In this document: positions 1 to 6,873 of the stretch, one piece after another
Layout of the letters: every line of letters begins with the position of its first letter
How positions within the stretch are numbered: the stretch's first letter is position 1
Assembly: GCA_902767005.1 (NCBI GenBank)
Contig: CACXFY010000033.1
Coordinates: 1 to 8,747 of the forward strand
Origin: an uncultured Erysipelotrichaceae bacterium
Lineage (GTDB): Bacteria > Bacillota_I > Bacilli_A > RF39 > UBA660
Length of the DNA stretch: 8,747 nucleotides
Reading direction: 5' to 3'
The notes under the pieces: model-generated
Database searches by the model: none
What the model saw: only the letters and a program-made list of their open reading frames with translations
What the model was told of the DNA's origin: nothing
Made by a program: the position numbers and the translations under genes

Positions 1-438
1 GGAATGATTGTTGAGAATAGTGAAGATATAGATACAGCATTAAATTATTTTAAAGATAGTAATTTAGATAATATATATGTTTGTGGTCAAACTACTTTTG
101 AAGAAGATAAGTTTTTAAAACTAGTAGAAGAAATTAAAGAAAAAAGTAAATGTTTAGTAGAAGTAGATAATACTATTTGTAGTGCTACTCATGATAGACA
201 AAATGAAACTAAAGAGTTGAGTAAAAGAGTAGATTGTATGTTAATAGTTGGTGGAAAGAATAGTTCTAATACTAAGGAATTATATAATATTAGTAAAAAT
301 AATGTTATGACATATTTGATACAAGATGTTAATGATTTAAATGATTTAGATATTAATTATGAAAATATTGGTATTATGGCTGGAGCGTCTACTCCAGAAA
401 TAGTAATAGAAGAGATAGTTGACTACTTGAGTAGCTAA
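1..438 (+). CDS. ispH: 4-hydroxy-3-methylbut-2-enyl diphosphate reductase, C-terminal half (5' truncated by window edge)
   Basis: This is the last enzyme of the MEP isoprenoid pathway. It reductively dehydrates HMBPP to IPP and DMAPP with a [4Fe-4S] cluster in the cytoplasm. About 145 residues are visible against a usual length near 280-320, and the frame is open at base 1, so the N-terminal half lies upstream. The ATG at 4 is an internal Met, not a start. Counting from that Met, family motifs appear in order: GQTT near 28-31, NTICSATHDRQ near 56-66 with the third cluster-ligating Cys at 59, GGKNSSNT near 83-90 (substrate diphosphate binding), and AGASTPE near 126-132 with its conserved Ser. 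No key C-terminal residue is missing. It is on the same strand as dxs, another MEP enzyme, about 570 bases downstream. Identification is firm; only completeness is unknown. Confidence 0.93.
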   Translation, partial: GMIVENSEDIDTALNYFKDSNLDNIYVCGQTTFEEDKFLKLVEEIKEKSKCLVEVDNTICSATHDRQNETKELSKRVDCMLIVGGKNSSNTKELYNISKNNVMTYLIQDVNDLNDLDINYENIGIMAGASTPEIVIEEIVDYLSS

Positions 439-450
439 TTATCTTTTTTT
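419..450 (+). terminator. Weak candidate terminator after ispH
   Basis: CTAC-TTGA-GTAG can form a short stem at the very end of the ispH reading frame, extended imperfectly outward by A-T and G-U pairs. It is followed by ATC and a run of seven T (444-450). The stem core is only four base pairs, so termination is probably partial and the next gene may receive read-through. Confidence 0.4.
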
Positions 451-466
451 ATGTTATGGTAATAAT

Positions 467-952
467 ATGAAGAAATGGCAAAAAACATTAATAGGACTTG
501 GTATTTTTATAGCTTTATGTAGTTATAATTTAGATAATAGTTATGATACTAGTGCAGTTGAAATAGTAAATGAGGATTATTATGCTACATATAGTGATGG
601 GGCTGTCTATATTGGAGATAGGTGTTTTCTTGATGGAATCGATTGCAATGAAGGGGATATTTTAGTTGAAGATTTAAGATATAATGATGATCCTGATATG
701 AAAGTAATTAATTCTATAGATATAAAAGATAAAAATAAAAGAAATGAAATATTAGAAATATTATGTTCTTATGAAGAAGATAATCCTAGTACTTGGAATA
801 GAAGTATTGAGTCTATGAGATTAGAATGGTTAATGCATAATATTAGTTATGATTATGGATTAGAAAAAAGAAGAACTAAAGATGTAGATTTAGATAATGA
901 AGACGAAGATGAATATGATAATAAAGTACTAAGTAAGATTTTTAAATTGTAA
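467..952 (+). CDS. Small membrane-anchored or secreted protein of unknown function
   Basis: A 161-residue protein with no function I can name. Residues 1-5 are basic and about 7-19 are hydrophobic, giving a signal peptide or N-terminal anchor. Cys18 follows a Leu, which does not make a good lipobox. The rest is acidic and presumably extracytoplasmic. The most family-like part is the C-terminus: E120-W121-x2-H124-N125 followed by a DVDLD stretch at 139-143, which resembles short hypothetical proteins I recall from gut Firmicutes with an EWxxHN...VDL pattern; that link is from memory. The start is the only ATG that leaves the hydrophobic segment intact. The ribosome site is poor: GGTAAT at 458-463 is a one-mismatch form of the GGTGAT used elsewhere in the window. 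I see no convincing promoter, so it may depend on read-through from ispH. Its last codons lie inside its own terminator. Confidence 0.75.
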   Translation: MKKWQKTLIGLGIFIALCSYNLDNSYDTSAVEIVNEDYYATYSDGAVYIGDRCFLDGIDCNEGDILVEDLRYNDDPDMKVINSIDIKDKNKRNEILEILCSYEEDNPSTWNRSIESMRLEWLMHNISYDYGLEKRRTKDVDLDNEDEDEYDNKVLSKIFKL

Positions 953-969
953 TCTTACTTGTTTTTTTT
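931..969 (+). terminator. Strong intrinsic terminator overlapping the gene end
   Basis: A perfect 10-bp inverted repeat (AAGTAAGATT at 931-940 with AATCTTACTT at 951-960) is separated by a 10-base loop and followed by G and eight T. The stop codon of the upstream gene (950-952) lies at the edge of the loop and 3' arm. Confidence 0.85.
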
Positions 970-986
970 ATTTAAAATGATACAAT
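959..986 (+). promoter_or_regulatory. dxs promoter, extended -10
   Basis: TTGTTT (959-964), a 16-base spacer, then TACAAT (981-986) preceded by TG at 978-979 in the TGn extended -10 arrangement. It starts within the T-run of the preceding terminator, so dxs is likely transcribed afresh. The predicted transcript starts only about 20 bases before the dxs start codon. Confidence 0.6.
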
Positions 987-1012
987 AATTATTGTGTATT
1001 GGGGGCTATTAT

Positions 1013-2848
1013 ATGTTAAATAAAGTTAATATGCCAAGTGATGTAAAAAGATTAAATTATGCAGAAAAGAAAGAACTGGCTGATGATATAAGAGAAGAAA
1101 TATTAAATGTTGTTTCTAAAAATGGTGGACACTTAGCTTCTAACTTAGGTATTGTAGAACTTACTATTGCGCTTGTTTCTTATTTTAATGTGGAAAAAGA
1201 TAGAGTTATATTTGATGTTGGACATCAATCTTATGTATATAAATTGTTAACTGGTAGAAAAGATAGATTTAAGACTTTAAGAAAAATTAATGGATTAGCT
1301 GGATTTCCAAGAGTAGATGAAAGTAAATATGATTATTTTGATACAGGTCATTCTAGTACTTCTATTAGTGCAGCTTTAGGTATGGCTAGAGCTAGAGATT
1401 TATTGAATAAAAAATATAATGTAATTGCCGTTATTGGAGATGGGGCTTTGACTGGTGGAATGGCACTTGAAGCATTAAATGATGCTGGTATAAGTAGAAG
1501 TAGATTAATAGTAATACTTAATGATAATGAAATGAGCATTTCTAAGAATACTGGTGGTTTATCTAGATTTCTTACTAAGTTACGTACTAAAAGAGTATAT
1601 GTTGCGAGTAATAAAAAGATAAAGAAATTTGTTAATAAAATACCTCTAATTGGTAAGCGATTAAGTAAAAGAATAGGTAAGATTAAAAATGGTATTAAGG
1701 AAATGATTATTCCAAAGATGTATTTTGAAAATATTGGTTTTACTTATTTAGGACCAGTTGATGGTCATAATATTGAAGCAATGGAAGATATTTTTAAAAG
1801 AACAGAGAATATAGATGGACCGATTCTTATTCATGTTCTTACTAAAAAAGGTAAAGGTTATAGTTTTGCGGAAGAAGAACCTAATAAATATCATGCAACT
1901 GGACCATTTGATTTGAATGTAGGTAAACAAAGTAGTGGAAAATTAGATTATAGTGCTGTAATGGGTAATAAATTAGTAGAACTTGCTTCTAAAGATAAAA
2001 GAATAGTAGCTGTTACAGCGGCTATGGAAGAAGGAACTGGACTTAGTGATTTTGCTAAAAAGTATCCTAAGAGATTCTTTGATGTAGAAATAGCTGAGCA
2101 ACATGGCCTTACTATGGTAGCAGGTATGGCACGTGAGGGATTAAAGCCAGTTATTCCAATTTATTCTTCTTTTTTACAAAGAGGATATGATCAAGTAGTA
2201 CATGATATTTGTTTACAAAAACTAGGTGTAGTTATATGTGTAGATAGAGCTGGTTGTGTTGGAGCTGATGGAGAGACACATAATGGACTTCTTGATTTAA
2301 GTTATCTTAGAACAATACCTAATATGACTGTTATGGCTCCTAAGGATTTTGTAGAACTTGAAAATATGTTAGAGTTTGCATGTAAATTTGATAAGCCTAT
2401 TGCGATTAGATATCCTAGAGGTGGAGAAGGTAGTTATAAGTTTTCCAAACATAATAGAATAATATTAGGAAAGAGTGAATTATTAAAAGAAGGTACTGAT
2501 GTTACTATAGTTGGTATTGGTAAGATGACTGAGAGAGCTATGGAAGTTAGTGATTTATTAGAGAAAGACGGTATTAGTTGTGAAGTTATTAATGCTCGAT
2601 TTGCTAAACCAATTGATATAAAGACTATCTCTTCTTCTGTTTCTAAAACAGGTGTACTTATTACAATAGAAGATAATAGTATAAGTGGAGGATTTGGAGA
2701 AGGAGTTAAAGCTAATATTAGAGATGGTAAAGTACTTAGTTTTGGTTATCCAGATAAATTTATTAAACATGGAAGTGTAGCTGAAATAGAAGAAAAATAT
2801 GGACTAGATAAAGATAGTATTTATAAAAAAATAAAAGAGATTATTTAA
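1013..2848 (+). CDS. dxs: 1-deoxy-D-xylulose-5-phosphate synthase
   Basis: First MEP-pathway enzyme: thiamine-diphosphate-dependent condensation of pyruvate with glyceraldehyde 3-phosphate to DXP, in the cytoplasm. The product is 611 residues, normal for the family. Visible motifs are GGHLASNLG with His40, FDVGHQ with His71, GHSSTS near 112-116, the ThDP/metal motif G142-D-G running to LNDN at 169-172, PVDGHN, a KGKGY/AE/P/YH segment, AEQHG with the catalytic Glu at 362, and the RAG...GADGETHNG loop of the second half. A basic insert around 186-230 is where the family varies. An in-frame TTG at 992 would extend the protein by seven residues, but it lies upstream of the GGGGG ribosome site at 1001-1005, which is correctly spaced for ATG 1013, so I use 1013. 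It has its own promoter and ends in a terminator shared with the convergent deacetylase gene. Confidence 0.96.
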   Translation: MLNKVNMPSDVKRLNYAEKKELADDIREEILNVVSKNGGHLASNLGIVELTIALVSYFNVEKDRVIFDVGHQSYVYKLLTGRKDRFKTLRKINGLAGFPRVDESKYDYFDTGHSSTSISAALGMARARDLLNKKYNVIAVIGDGALTGGMALEALNDAGISRSRLIVILNDNEMSISKNTGGLSRFLTKLRTKRVYVASNKKIKKFVNKIPLIGKRLSKRIGKIKNGIKEMIIPKMYFENIGFTYLGPVDGHNIEAMEDIFKRTENIDGPILIHVLTKKGKGYSFAEEEPNKYHATGPFDLNVGKQSSGKLDYSAVMGNKLVELASKDKRIVAVTAAMEEGTGLSDFAKKYPKRFFDVEIAEQHGLTMVAGMAREGLKPVIPIYSSFLQRGYDQVVHDICLQKLGVVICVDRAGCVGADGETHNGLLDLSYLRTIPNMTVMAPKDFVELENMLEFACKFDKPIAIRYPRGGEGSYKFSKHNRIILGKSELLKEGTDVTIVGIGKMTERAMEVSDLLEKDGISCEVINARFAKPIDIKTISSSVSKTGVLITIEDNSISGGFGEGVKANIRDGKVLSFGYPDKFIKHGSVAEIEEKYGLDKDSIYKKIKEII

Positions 2849-2860
2849 TAATCTCTTTTT
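2833..2860. terminator. Bidirectional terminator shared by dxs and the sirtuin gene
   Basis: The palindrome AAAAGAGATTATT (2833-2845) / AATAATCTCTTTT (2847-2859) has an A-run on one side and a T-run on the other, so it works as a U-tract hairpin on both strands. It contains the stop codons and final coding residues of both convergent genes. Confidence 0.85.
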
Positions 2861-3572
2861 CTATTTCTTTAAAGACTTTACCAATTGAATCATATATTAC
2901 TAAATCACAAGTATTATCATATGGTGTTATTTGTTTATTTATTAGTACTAAGTGCTTTCCATGGAAATATCTTATTAAACCAGCAGCTGGATAAACATTA
3001 AGAGAAGTACCACCAATTATTAATAATTCGGCTTCAGATATTTCATTTATAGCTTTTTCTACATCTTTGTCTTTTAAGCCTTCTTCATATAAAACAACAT
3101 CTGGTTTTATAATACCATTACACTTTTTACATTTTGGTACATTTTTAGATGAGAATACGTATTTTGCATCATAAAACTTATGACAGTCCATACAATAATT
3201 TCTTTTTATTGAACCATGTAATTCTATTACATTTGATCCTACTTCTTCATCAAAGCCATCTATATTTTGGGTTATGACAGAACTTAGTAGTTTTTTGTCT
3301 TGTAGTTCTTTTAAAACGATATGTGTAATATTAGGTTTATATTCTAGTGAGTTTAATTTATCTTTATAGAACTTATAAAATTCTTTTGTATTATTTAAAA
3401 AGAAACTATGTGATAATATTTCTTCTGGTGGATAGTCATATTTTTCATTATAAAGACCATCTACTGATCTAAAATCTTTTAATCCAGATTCAGTAGAAGT
3501 ACCAGCTCCACCAAAAAATACTGTATGTTTTGATTCTTTTATCCATTTAATTAAAGTAGCTATTTTATCCAT
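2841..3572 (-). CDS. cobB: NAD-dependent protein deacylase, Sir2 family
   Basis: A sirtuin that removes acyl groups from lysines using NAD+, releasing nicotinamide and O-acyl-ADP-ribose; cytoplasmic. The 243-residue length is normal for bacterial single-domain sirtuins. Visible are the NAD-binding GAGTSTESGLKDFRS at about 22-36, TQNID at 101-105, catalytic His119 in ELHGS, four zinc Cys (127, 130, 148, 151) as two CxxC pairs, KPDVV at 156-160, GTSLNVYPAAG at 188-198, and a late INK nucleotide-contact motif. The family usually has Leu-His after TQNIDG; here it is Phe-Asp, a modest departure. The closest pattern I recall is the bacterial group containing Thermotoga Sir2. Start: ATG preceded by GGTGAT, and no longer in-frame option is supported. 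It is divergent from the kinase-like gene at 3650 and convergent with dxs, overlapping it by 8 bases. Confidence 0.94.
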   Translation of the reverse strand: MDKIATLIKWIKESKHTVFFGGAGTSTESGLKDFRSVDGLYNEKYDYPPEEILSHSFFLNNTKEFYKFYKDKLNSLEYKPNITHIVLKELQDKKLLSSVITQNIDGFDEEVGSNVIELHGSIKRNYCMDCHKFYDAKYVFSSKNVPKCKKCNGIIKPDVVLYEEGLKDKDVEKAINEISEAELLIIGGTSLNVYPAAGLIRYFHGKHLVLINKQITPYDNTCDLVIYDSIGKVFKEIEKEIIK

Positions 3573-3587
3573 AATATCACCAAATTT

Positions 3588-3596
3588 ATTATATCA
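3588..3596 (-). promoter_or_regulatory. cobB promoter, extended -10
   Basis: Read on the minus strand this is TGATATAAT, an extended -10 matching consensus. At normal spacing the -35 would be about TTCTTA (3611-3616), which is weak, so recognition probably relies on the TG extension. The short leader carries TTGGTGAT immediately before the ATG. Confidence 0.55.
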
Positions 3597-3599
3597 CAT

Positions 3600-3628
3600 T
3601 TGATTTATATTAAGAAATATGGTATAAT
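3600..3628 (+). promoter_or_regulatory. Promoter of the first kinase-like gene
   Basis: TTGATT (3600-3605), a spacer of exactly 17, then TATAAT (3623-3628) with TG at 3620-3621 as an extended -10. It is interleaved with the divergent cobB promoter. It makes the ATG at 3629 untranslatable as a start because that ATG would lie upstream of the transcription start (about 3635). Confidence 0.8.
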
Positions 3629-3649
3629 ATGACCTCGGTTGGTGATAGT

Positions 3650-4336
3650 ATGGAAAAATTAGTGACAGATAGCGGTGTTTTATATAAAGAACATTGTGGT
3701 GATTTATATAAGGATGATTCTAAATTAGAATTAATTGATTTTGGTGAAGAAGGTAGAGTATATCGAGATGGAGATACTGCTGTTAAGATATATCATAAAT
3801 GTCCTAATAAAGACGTTTTAGATGATGAAGAAATTAGGCAATTAAGTGATATTGATACACAAAGAGTGGTATTACCTGATGAAGCTGTTAATGGTGATAA
3901 AGTTAGAGGATATACTATGCCATATATCGAAGGAGATAGTGAATCTATATTTGATATGAATAAAGATGTTTTAGTTTCTGAATTAGGATTATTAGAAGAT
4001 GATTTAAAGCTATTAGGTGAAGAAAAAGTACTTATTGGTGATTTAAGAGAAAGTAATTATTTAAGTACTGAAGATTATTTTTATTTAATAGATAGTGGTG
4101 ATTATCAAGTAATTGATAGTAAATGTTCTAAAGCCAACTTAGAAATGTTTTATGAATTTTTTATTCAAGATGTATTTGGACTATATTTATTAGATAGTGG
4201 AGATATGAGTAAAGTATTTACTATATATAGTAATATTAAAAAAGATTTTTATAATTATAATGGGGGGTTAGCAGAATATGTTAACGATACTTTTAGTGGG
4301 AGCATTCATGAAGAAGTTAAGAAGCTAGTTAAGTAA
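3650..4336 (+). CDS. Small protein-kinase-fold protein (paralogue 1)
   Basis: A 228-residue protein with remnants of a eukaryotic-like or aminoglycoside-kinase fold in the right order. A glycine-rich loop FGEEGRVYR lies at 31-39, the beta-3 motif AVKIY has Lys46, a Glu pair at 60-61 could be the helix C Glu, MPYIEG at 90-95 resembles a hinge, a catalytic-loop-like GDLRESN has Asp131 and Asn136, and DSGD at 148-151 stands where DFG would be. This is the most intact of three paralogues here, so ATP binding and phosphotransfer are possible, but the substrate is unknown. It has no signal or membrane segment, so it is probably cytoplasmic. ATG 3650 is chosen over 3629 because the promoter -10 ends at 3628 and GGTGAT (3641-3646) sits just before 3650. 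It stands alone in transcription: divergent from cobB, and the next gene has its own promoter. Confidence 0.72.
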   Translation: MEKLVTDSGVLYKEHCGDLYKDDSKLELIDFGEEGRVYRDGDTAVKIYHKCPNKDVLDDEEIRQLSDIDTQRVVLPDEAVNGDKVRGYTMPYIEGDSESIFDMNKDVLVSELGLLEDDLKLLGEEKVLIGDLRESNYLSTEDYFYLIDSGDYQVIDSKCSKANLEMFYEFFIQDVFGLYLLDSGDMSKVFTIYSNIKKDFYNYNGGLAEYVNDTFSGSIHEEVKKLVK

Positions 4337-4337
4337 T

Positions 4338-4367
4338 TTGACAAAGACTTTATTAGTTTGTTAAAAT
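4338..4367 (+). promoter_or_regulatory. Promoter of the glucosaminidase-like gene
   Basis: TTGACA (4338-4343), an 18-base spacer, and TAAAAT (4362-4367), with TGT at 4359-4361 as an extended -10. It lies right after the stop codon of the kinase-like gene, where I see no U-tract terminator, so some read-through from upstream is also possible. Confidence 0.65.
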
Positions 4368-4402
4368 TAATTATCGGTTGAAGAAAAACTGAGGTGACAT
4401 TT

Positions 4403-5035
4403 GTGGATAGAATAAAATCGGTTAGTAAAATATTAATTATACTAAGCGTGATGTTTATTATTATCGGTGCGGTACTACAAGTAACTGATATATTATCTAT
4501 AAAAAATATTAAAGATTTTAAATTAGATAGTTTAGCTACTAGCAGTAGTGTTGCGGTTAAGAGTAGTAGTCTTACTGATAGTGTTATAATTAATAATAAT
4601 GCCGCAGTTGGTATTATGAGAAAAGAAGTATATAAGGGTATGACTTTAGATGAAGTCGCTAATCAAATAAATAAGAGTTTAAAGAATGATATTTCTGGTA
4701 AGGGAATGGTTATTGCTTCTAAGAGTATTGAACTTGGAGTAGATCCTTTTGTTGCGACAGCTATTATATTGCATGAAACTGGATGTGGACAAAATAGTTG
4801 TAGTAAGATTGCGAGAGAGTGTTATAACTTTGGTGGTCAAAAAGGTGCTGGATGTGGTGCTTATAGAAGATATTCTTCTATAGATGAAGGATTACAAGGA
4901 ATGATTATTAACTTACATAATAACTTTTATTCTAAAGGATTAACTACTGTAGAGTCTATTGGTCCAAGATATGCAGAATCTGGTACTTGGGTTAGTAAGA
5001 TTAATTGGTATGTTAATAAAATTAAGAATGCATAA
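4403..5035 (+). CDS. Membrane-anchored glucosaminidase-like peptidoglycan hydrolase
   Basis: Likely a cell-wall hydrolase of the LytG/FlgJ glucosaminidase type, cleaving the glycan strands of peptidoglycan outside the membrane. The 210-residue product has a cytoplasmic basic N-terminus, one membrane segment at about 9-29, a Ser-rich linker near 43-60, and a lysozyme-like domain from about 80 to the end. His124-Glu125-Thr-Gly is the usual HETG/HE site, Glu125 being the probable acid, followed by YNFGG at 141-145 and a Y/S-rich EGLQGMI helix start near 162-168. Four Cys at 128, 133, 140 and 151 may form disulfides. The start is GTG at 4403, with GAGGTGA at 4391-4397 as ribosome site; an upstream in-frame GTG at 4394 lies inside that site. 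It implies the organism has a peptidoglycan wall. The exact bond cleaved is inferred from the family. Confidence 0.82.
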   Translation: MDRIKSVSKILIILSVMFIIIGAVLQVTDILSIKNIKDFKLDSLATSSSVAVKSSSLTDSVIINNNAAVGIMRKEVYKGMTLDEVANQINKSLKNDISGKGMVIASKSIELGVDPFVATAIILHETGCGQNSCSKIARECYNFGGQKGAGCGAYRRYSSIDEGLQGMIINLHNNFYSKGLTTVESIGPRYAESGTWVSKINWYVNKIKNA

Positions 5036-5055
5036 GCTATCATAGATAGCTTTTT
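5034..5055 (+). terminator. Intrinsic terminator after the glucosaminidase-like gene
   Basis: Perfect 8-bp stem AAGCTATC / GATAGCTT with a 3-base ATA loop and a T-run ending at 5055. It begins within the stop codon. Confidence 0.85.
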
Positions 5056-5057
5056 CT

Positions 5058-5086
5058 TTGACTTTACAACGTATTTATGTTATAAT
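5058..5086 (+). promoter_or_regulatory. Promoter of the HExxH membrane protein gene
   Basis: TTGACT (5058-5063), 17-base spacer, TATAAT (5081-5086) with TGT at 5078-5080 as an extended -10. It is one base from consensus and starts directly at the end of the previous terminator. Confidence 0.85.
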
Positions 5087-5110
5087 TTGTCGTAATTTGG
5101 GGGGATAATA

Positions 5111-6181
5111 ATGGGTAAAGCAGCTCGTAATATAATTGCTACTACAGTGCTTGCTGGACTAGTATATGCAGGAGCAACAGGAACACTTGGACAAATAGCA
5201 CATAATCCAAATAATATATATAATGATCGTTCTTTAACAATAACTGATGAAGAAAAAGATTTATTAATTAGTAATGTAGAAAATAGTATTGGTTATGATG
5301 TAAGTAGTGAAAAAGAAGATGATTATTTATTATTGAATGCTATACTTGTGAATAATAATTTAAGTGATGAAGAAAAGATAACTTTTTTTAGATTTGGTGA
5401 TATGTTTTATGATAATCCATATTTGGATAGAGAGAAGACATATAATAATTTAAGGAAAGTAAAGATAGATTATACAAGTATGCGTGGTTTTAATGATAGA
5501 AATGTAATGGGTAATTATGATTATAAAGAGAATGTAATTAGAATATATGATAATTCTGATTCAATTATGGGACATGAAATTATTCATTGTATTTACAATA
5601 TTAAACCAAGTTTTTTAGATAAGTATTTTTCTGAGGGAATGACTGAATTATTATATAATGAATATTTTGAAGAGAATCCCTTTTTAGAAGTGAATTCATA
5701 TCCATTAGAAATAAGTGCTGTTAAGATGCTATGTGATGTATGTGGTAGTGATATAGTGTTAGAAGCTTTTTCTAAATCTAATATGAGACCTATTATTAAT
5801 GAACTTGCTAATTACAGTAGTAAGAAAGAAGCTAAGGATAAATTATATTTATTAGATGAATTAATGACTGAATATGAAGAAAAAGGTACAGTTACTCATT
5901 ATGTAGAATATGAGGAAATCTTAGATTATTTAGAGAATATTATTAGTGATAAGTATGGTACTGGAGGATTTGAACATAATAGTTTTAAATATAATAGAAA
6001 ATTATTTAGTTGTGTTTTTTCAGATAATCCTTTAGAAGATTATTTAATAACTATTGGAAATGAAGGAATAGGTGAGAAAGCATATTTTAGTGAAAAACTA
6101 AAAAATGATTATTATTATTTTGATATAGAGCCATGTAATTATACTTTTTCTATGAATAATAAGGTTTATGCAAAAAACTAG
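5111..6181 (+). CDS. Membrane-anchored zinc metallopeptidase-like protein (HExxH)
   Basis: A 356-residue protein with an N-terminal hydrophobic segment (about 7-28, rich in Ala/Gly/Thr) that serves as a signal peptide or anchor, placing the rest outside the cell. The clearest motif is H155-E-I-I-H159 in MGHEIIHCIY, and 16 residues after the second His comes S-E175-G-M-T-E179. This HExxH plus EGxxE layout is that of gluzincin-type zinc peptidases, with His155, His159 and Glu175 as likely zinc ligands and Glu156 as the general base. No other family domain is recognisable, and the C-terminal 150 residues are acidic and rich in Tyr/Asn. The start is ATG with TTTGGGGGGAT as a strong ribosome site. 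It ends in TAG only 5 bases before the -35 of the RNA gene, with no separate terminator visible. The substrate is unknown, and a binding role without catalysis cannot be excluded. Confidence 0.75.
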   Translation: MGKAARNIIATTVLAGLVYAGATGTLGQIAHNPNNIYNDRSLTITDEEKDLLISNVENSIGYDVSSEKEDDYLLLNAILVNNNLSDEEKITFFRFGDMFYDNPYLDREKTYNNLRKVKIDYTSMRGFNDRNVMGNYDYKENVIRIYDNSDSIMGHEIIHCIYNIKPSFLDKYFSEGMTELLYNEYFEENPFLEVNSYPLEISAVKMLCDVCGSDIVLEAFSKSNMRPIINELANYSSKKEAKDKLYLLDELMTEYEEKGTVTHYVEYEEILDYLENIISDKYGTGGFEHNSFKYNRKLFSCVFSDNPLEDYLITIGNEGIGEKAYFSEKLKNDYYYFDIEPCNYTFSMNNKVYAKN

Positions 6182-6185
6182 AAAA

Positions 6186-6214
6186 TTGACAAATAGTGTA
6201 AAATATAGTATAAT
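6186..6214 (+). promoter_or_regulatory. Perfect-consensus promoter of the OLE-type RNA
   Basis: TTGACA (6186-6191), spacer of exactly 17, TATAAT (6209-6214): both hexamers match sigma-A consensus fully, the only such case in the window. Transcription should start near 6221. The -35 begins 5 bases after the upstream stop codon. Confidence 0.92.
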
Positions 6215-6220
6215 TACTAT

Positions 6221-6847
6221 AGTAATTGATGGCACATTATTCTAGTCAATTACTTTGCTAGGAAGACGAGAATAAACAATCGTTAAAGGGCATATCTGTG
6301 AAACCTTTGGTGCTTGCTTCTTACGCCCAGTTTGGGGTGAGTGCTGGAGATGAAGATTTTTGGGCGACGCATAATGGCATATGTGAGCCGACCCAATTGT
6401 CGTGGAGACCTATTATTGTGGTAAGCCTATACGTGTATAACTGATGGACTTATTACGAAATGGGATTAAACCTATATTGTGGCGAAAGCTATGTGTAGTG
6501 TAGCCTGTCTTGAGTGAAAGTCTTGGGATAAATGATCTTGCTTATGATAAGAGGCCGCTTATTATAAGTATTGCGTTTTGAAATCACTTTTGCAAAAAAG
6601 TACTAATAGCGAAGTGTTGGGGAGGAAATCTCCTAGAGTGGGTGCTAATATAGGATTGCAGTGGACACTAAGTGGTAATCAAGTCGTATCATTCGGTGAC
6701 GAGATATAAACTCTTTTAAAGGGGAACCGCAATTTTGGTAACGGAATTGTAAGAGTTTGGGAAAACCTACTTGACCTAAGGTTCAAAGTTTACTATATTG
6801 CTCGCCAAGCAATTATAAGAATTAAGTAGTTTTATACTACTTTTTTT
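6221..6847 (+). ncRNA. ole: OLE (Ornate Large Extremophilic) RNA candidate
   Basis: A roughly 627-nt non-coding transcript between a perfect promoter and a U7 terminator. OLE RNAs are about 600 nt, work with the membrane protein OapA, and lie directly upstream of oapA in Bacillota, often beside isoprenoid genes; all three hold here. Two sampled 60-base rows are 43-48% GC against 23% in one coding row. Visible helices are AGTAATTGA/TCAATTACT (6221-6229 with 6246-6254), a GAAA-capped stem (6472-6498), an 11-bp stem with loop AGGCCG (6541-6568), GGAG/CTCC (6621-6633), an 8-bp helix (6708-6715 with 6751-6758) enclosing a GUAA-capped stem (6730-6749), and ATTGCT/AGCAAT (6797-6813). CTTTG 6253-6257 with CAAAG 6784-6788 could close the molecule. 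No reading frame of note is present on either strand. The name rests on size, structure and neighbour, as I cannot recall the base-by-base consensus. No group II domain V or RNase P core is seen. Confidence 0.85.
6824..6847 (+). terminator. Terminator of the OLE-type RNA
   Basis: Stem AAGTAGT (6824-6830) / ACTACTT (6836-6842), loop TTTAT, T-run 6841-6847. It separates the RNA from oapA transcriptionally, apart from read-through. Confidence 0.9.
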
Positions 6848-6849
6848 GA

Positions 6850-6858
6850 TGTTATAAT
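6850..6858 (+). promoter_or_regulatory. oapA promoter, extended -10
   Basis: TGTTATAAT, a full TGn-TATAAT extended -10, starts three bases after the OLE terminator T-run. The -35 position (TTTTAT, 6830-6835) falls inside the terminator loop and is poor. Predicted start is near 6865, leaving a leader of about 10 bases. oapA may therefore be made independently of OLE RNA. Confidence 0.6.
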
Positions 6859-6873
6859 ATAGGTGGTGATAGA

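Noticed and set aside
467..550. Lipoprotein signal with Cys18 as the lipidated residue
   Set aside because: The residue before Cys is Leu and the preceding context IAL does not fit a lipobox well; a plain signal peptide or anchor is safer.
1348..1539. Minus-strand open frame of 63 codons inside dxs
   Set aside because: It lies wholly antisense to a well-conserved DXS region, has no ribosome site and resembles no family.
1748..1930. Minus-strand open frame of 60 codons inside dxs
   Set aside because: Antisense shadow of conserved DXS coding; low-complexity Phe/Ile-rich product.
2558..2770. Minus-strand open frame of 70 codons inside dxs
   Set aside because: Antisense shadow with Ser/Asn/Phe-rich composition typical of reversed AT-rich coding sequence.
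3629..3649. Upstream ATG at 3629 as the start of the first kinase-like protein
   Set aside because: The promoter -10 occupies 3623-3628, so this ATG would lie upstream of the transcription start; GGTGAT is placed for 3650.
6221..6847. Non-coding region read as RNase P RNA, a group II or group I intron, or a ROOL-type RNA
   Set aside because: I see no RNase P core, no group II domain V hairpin and no interrupted gene. ROOL cannot be excluded by structure alone, but the adjacent OapA protein and nearby dxs favour OLE.
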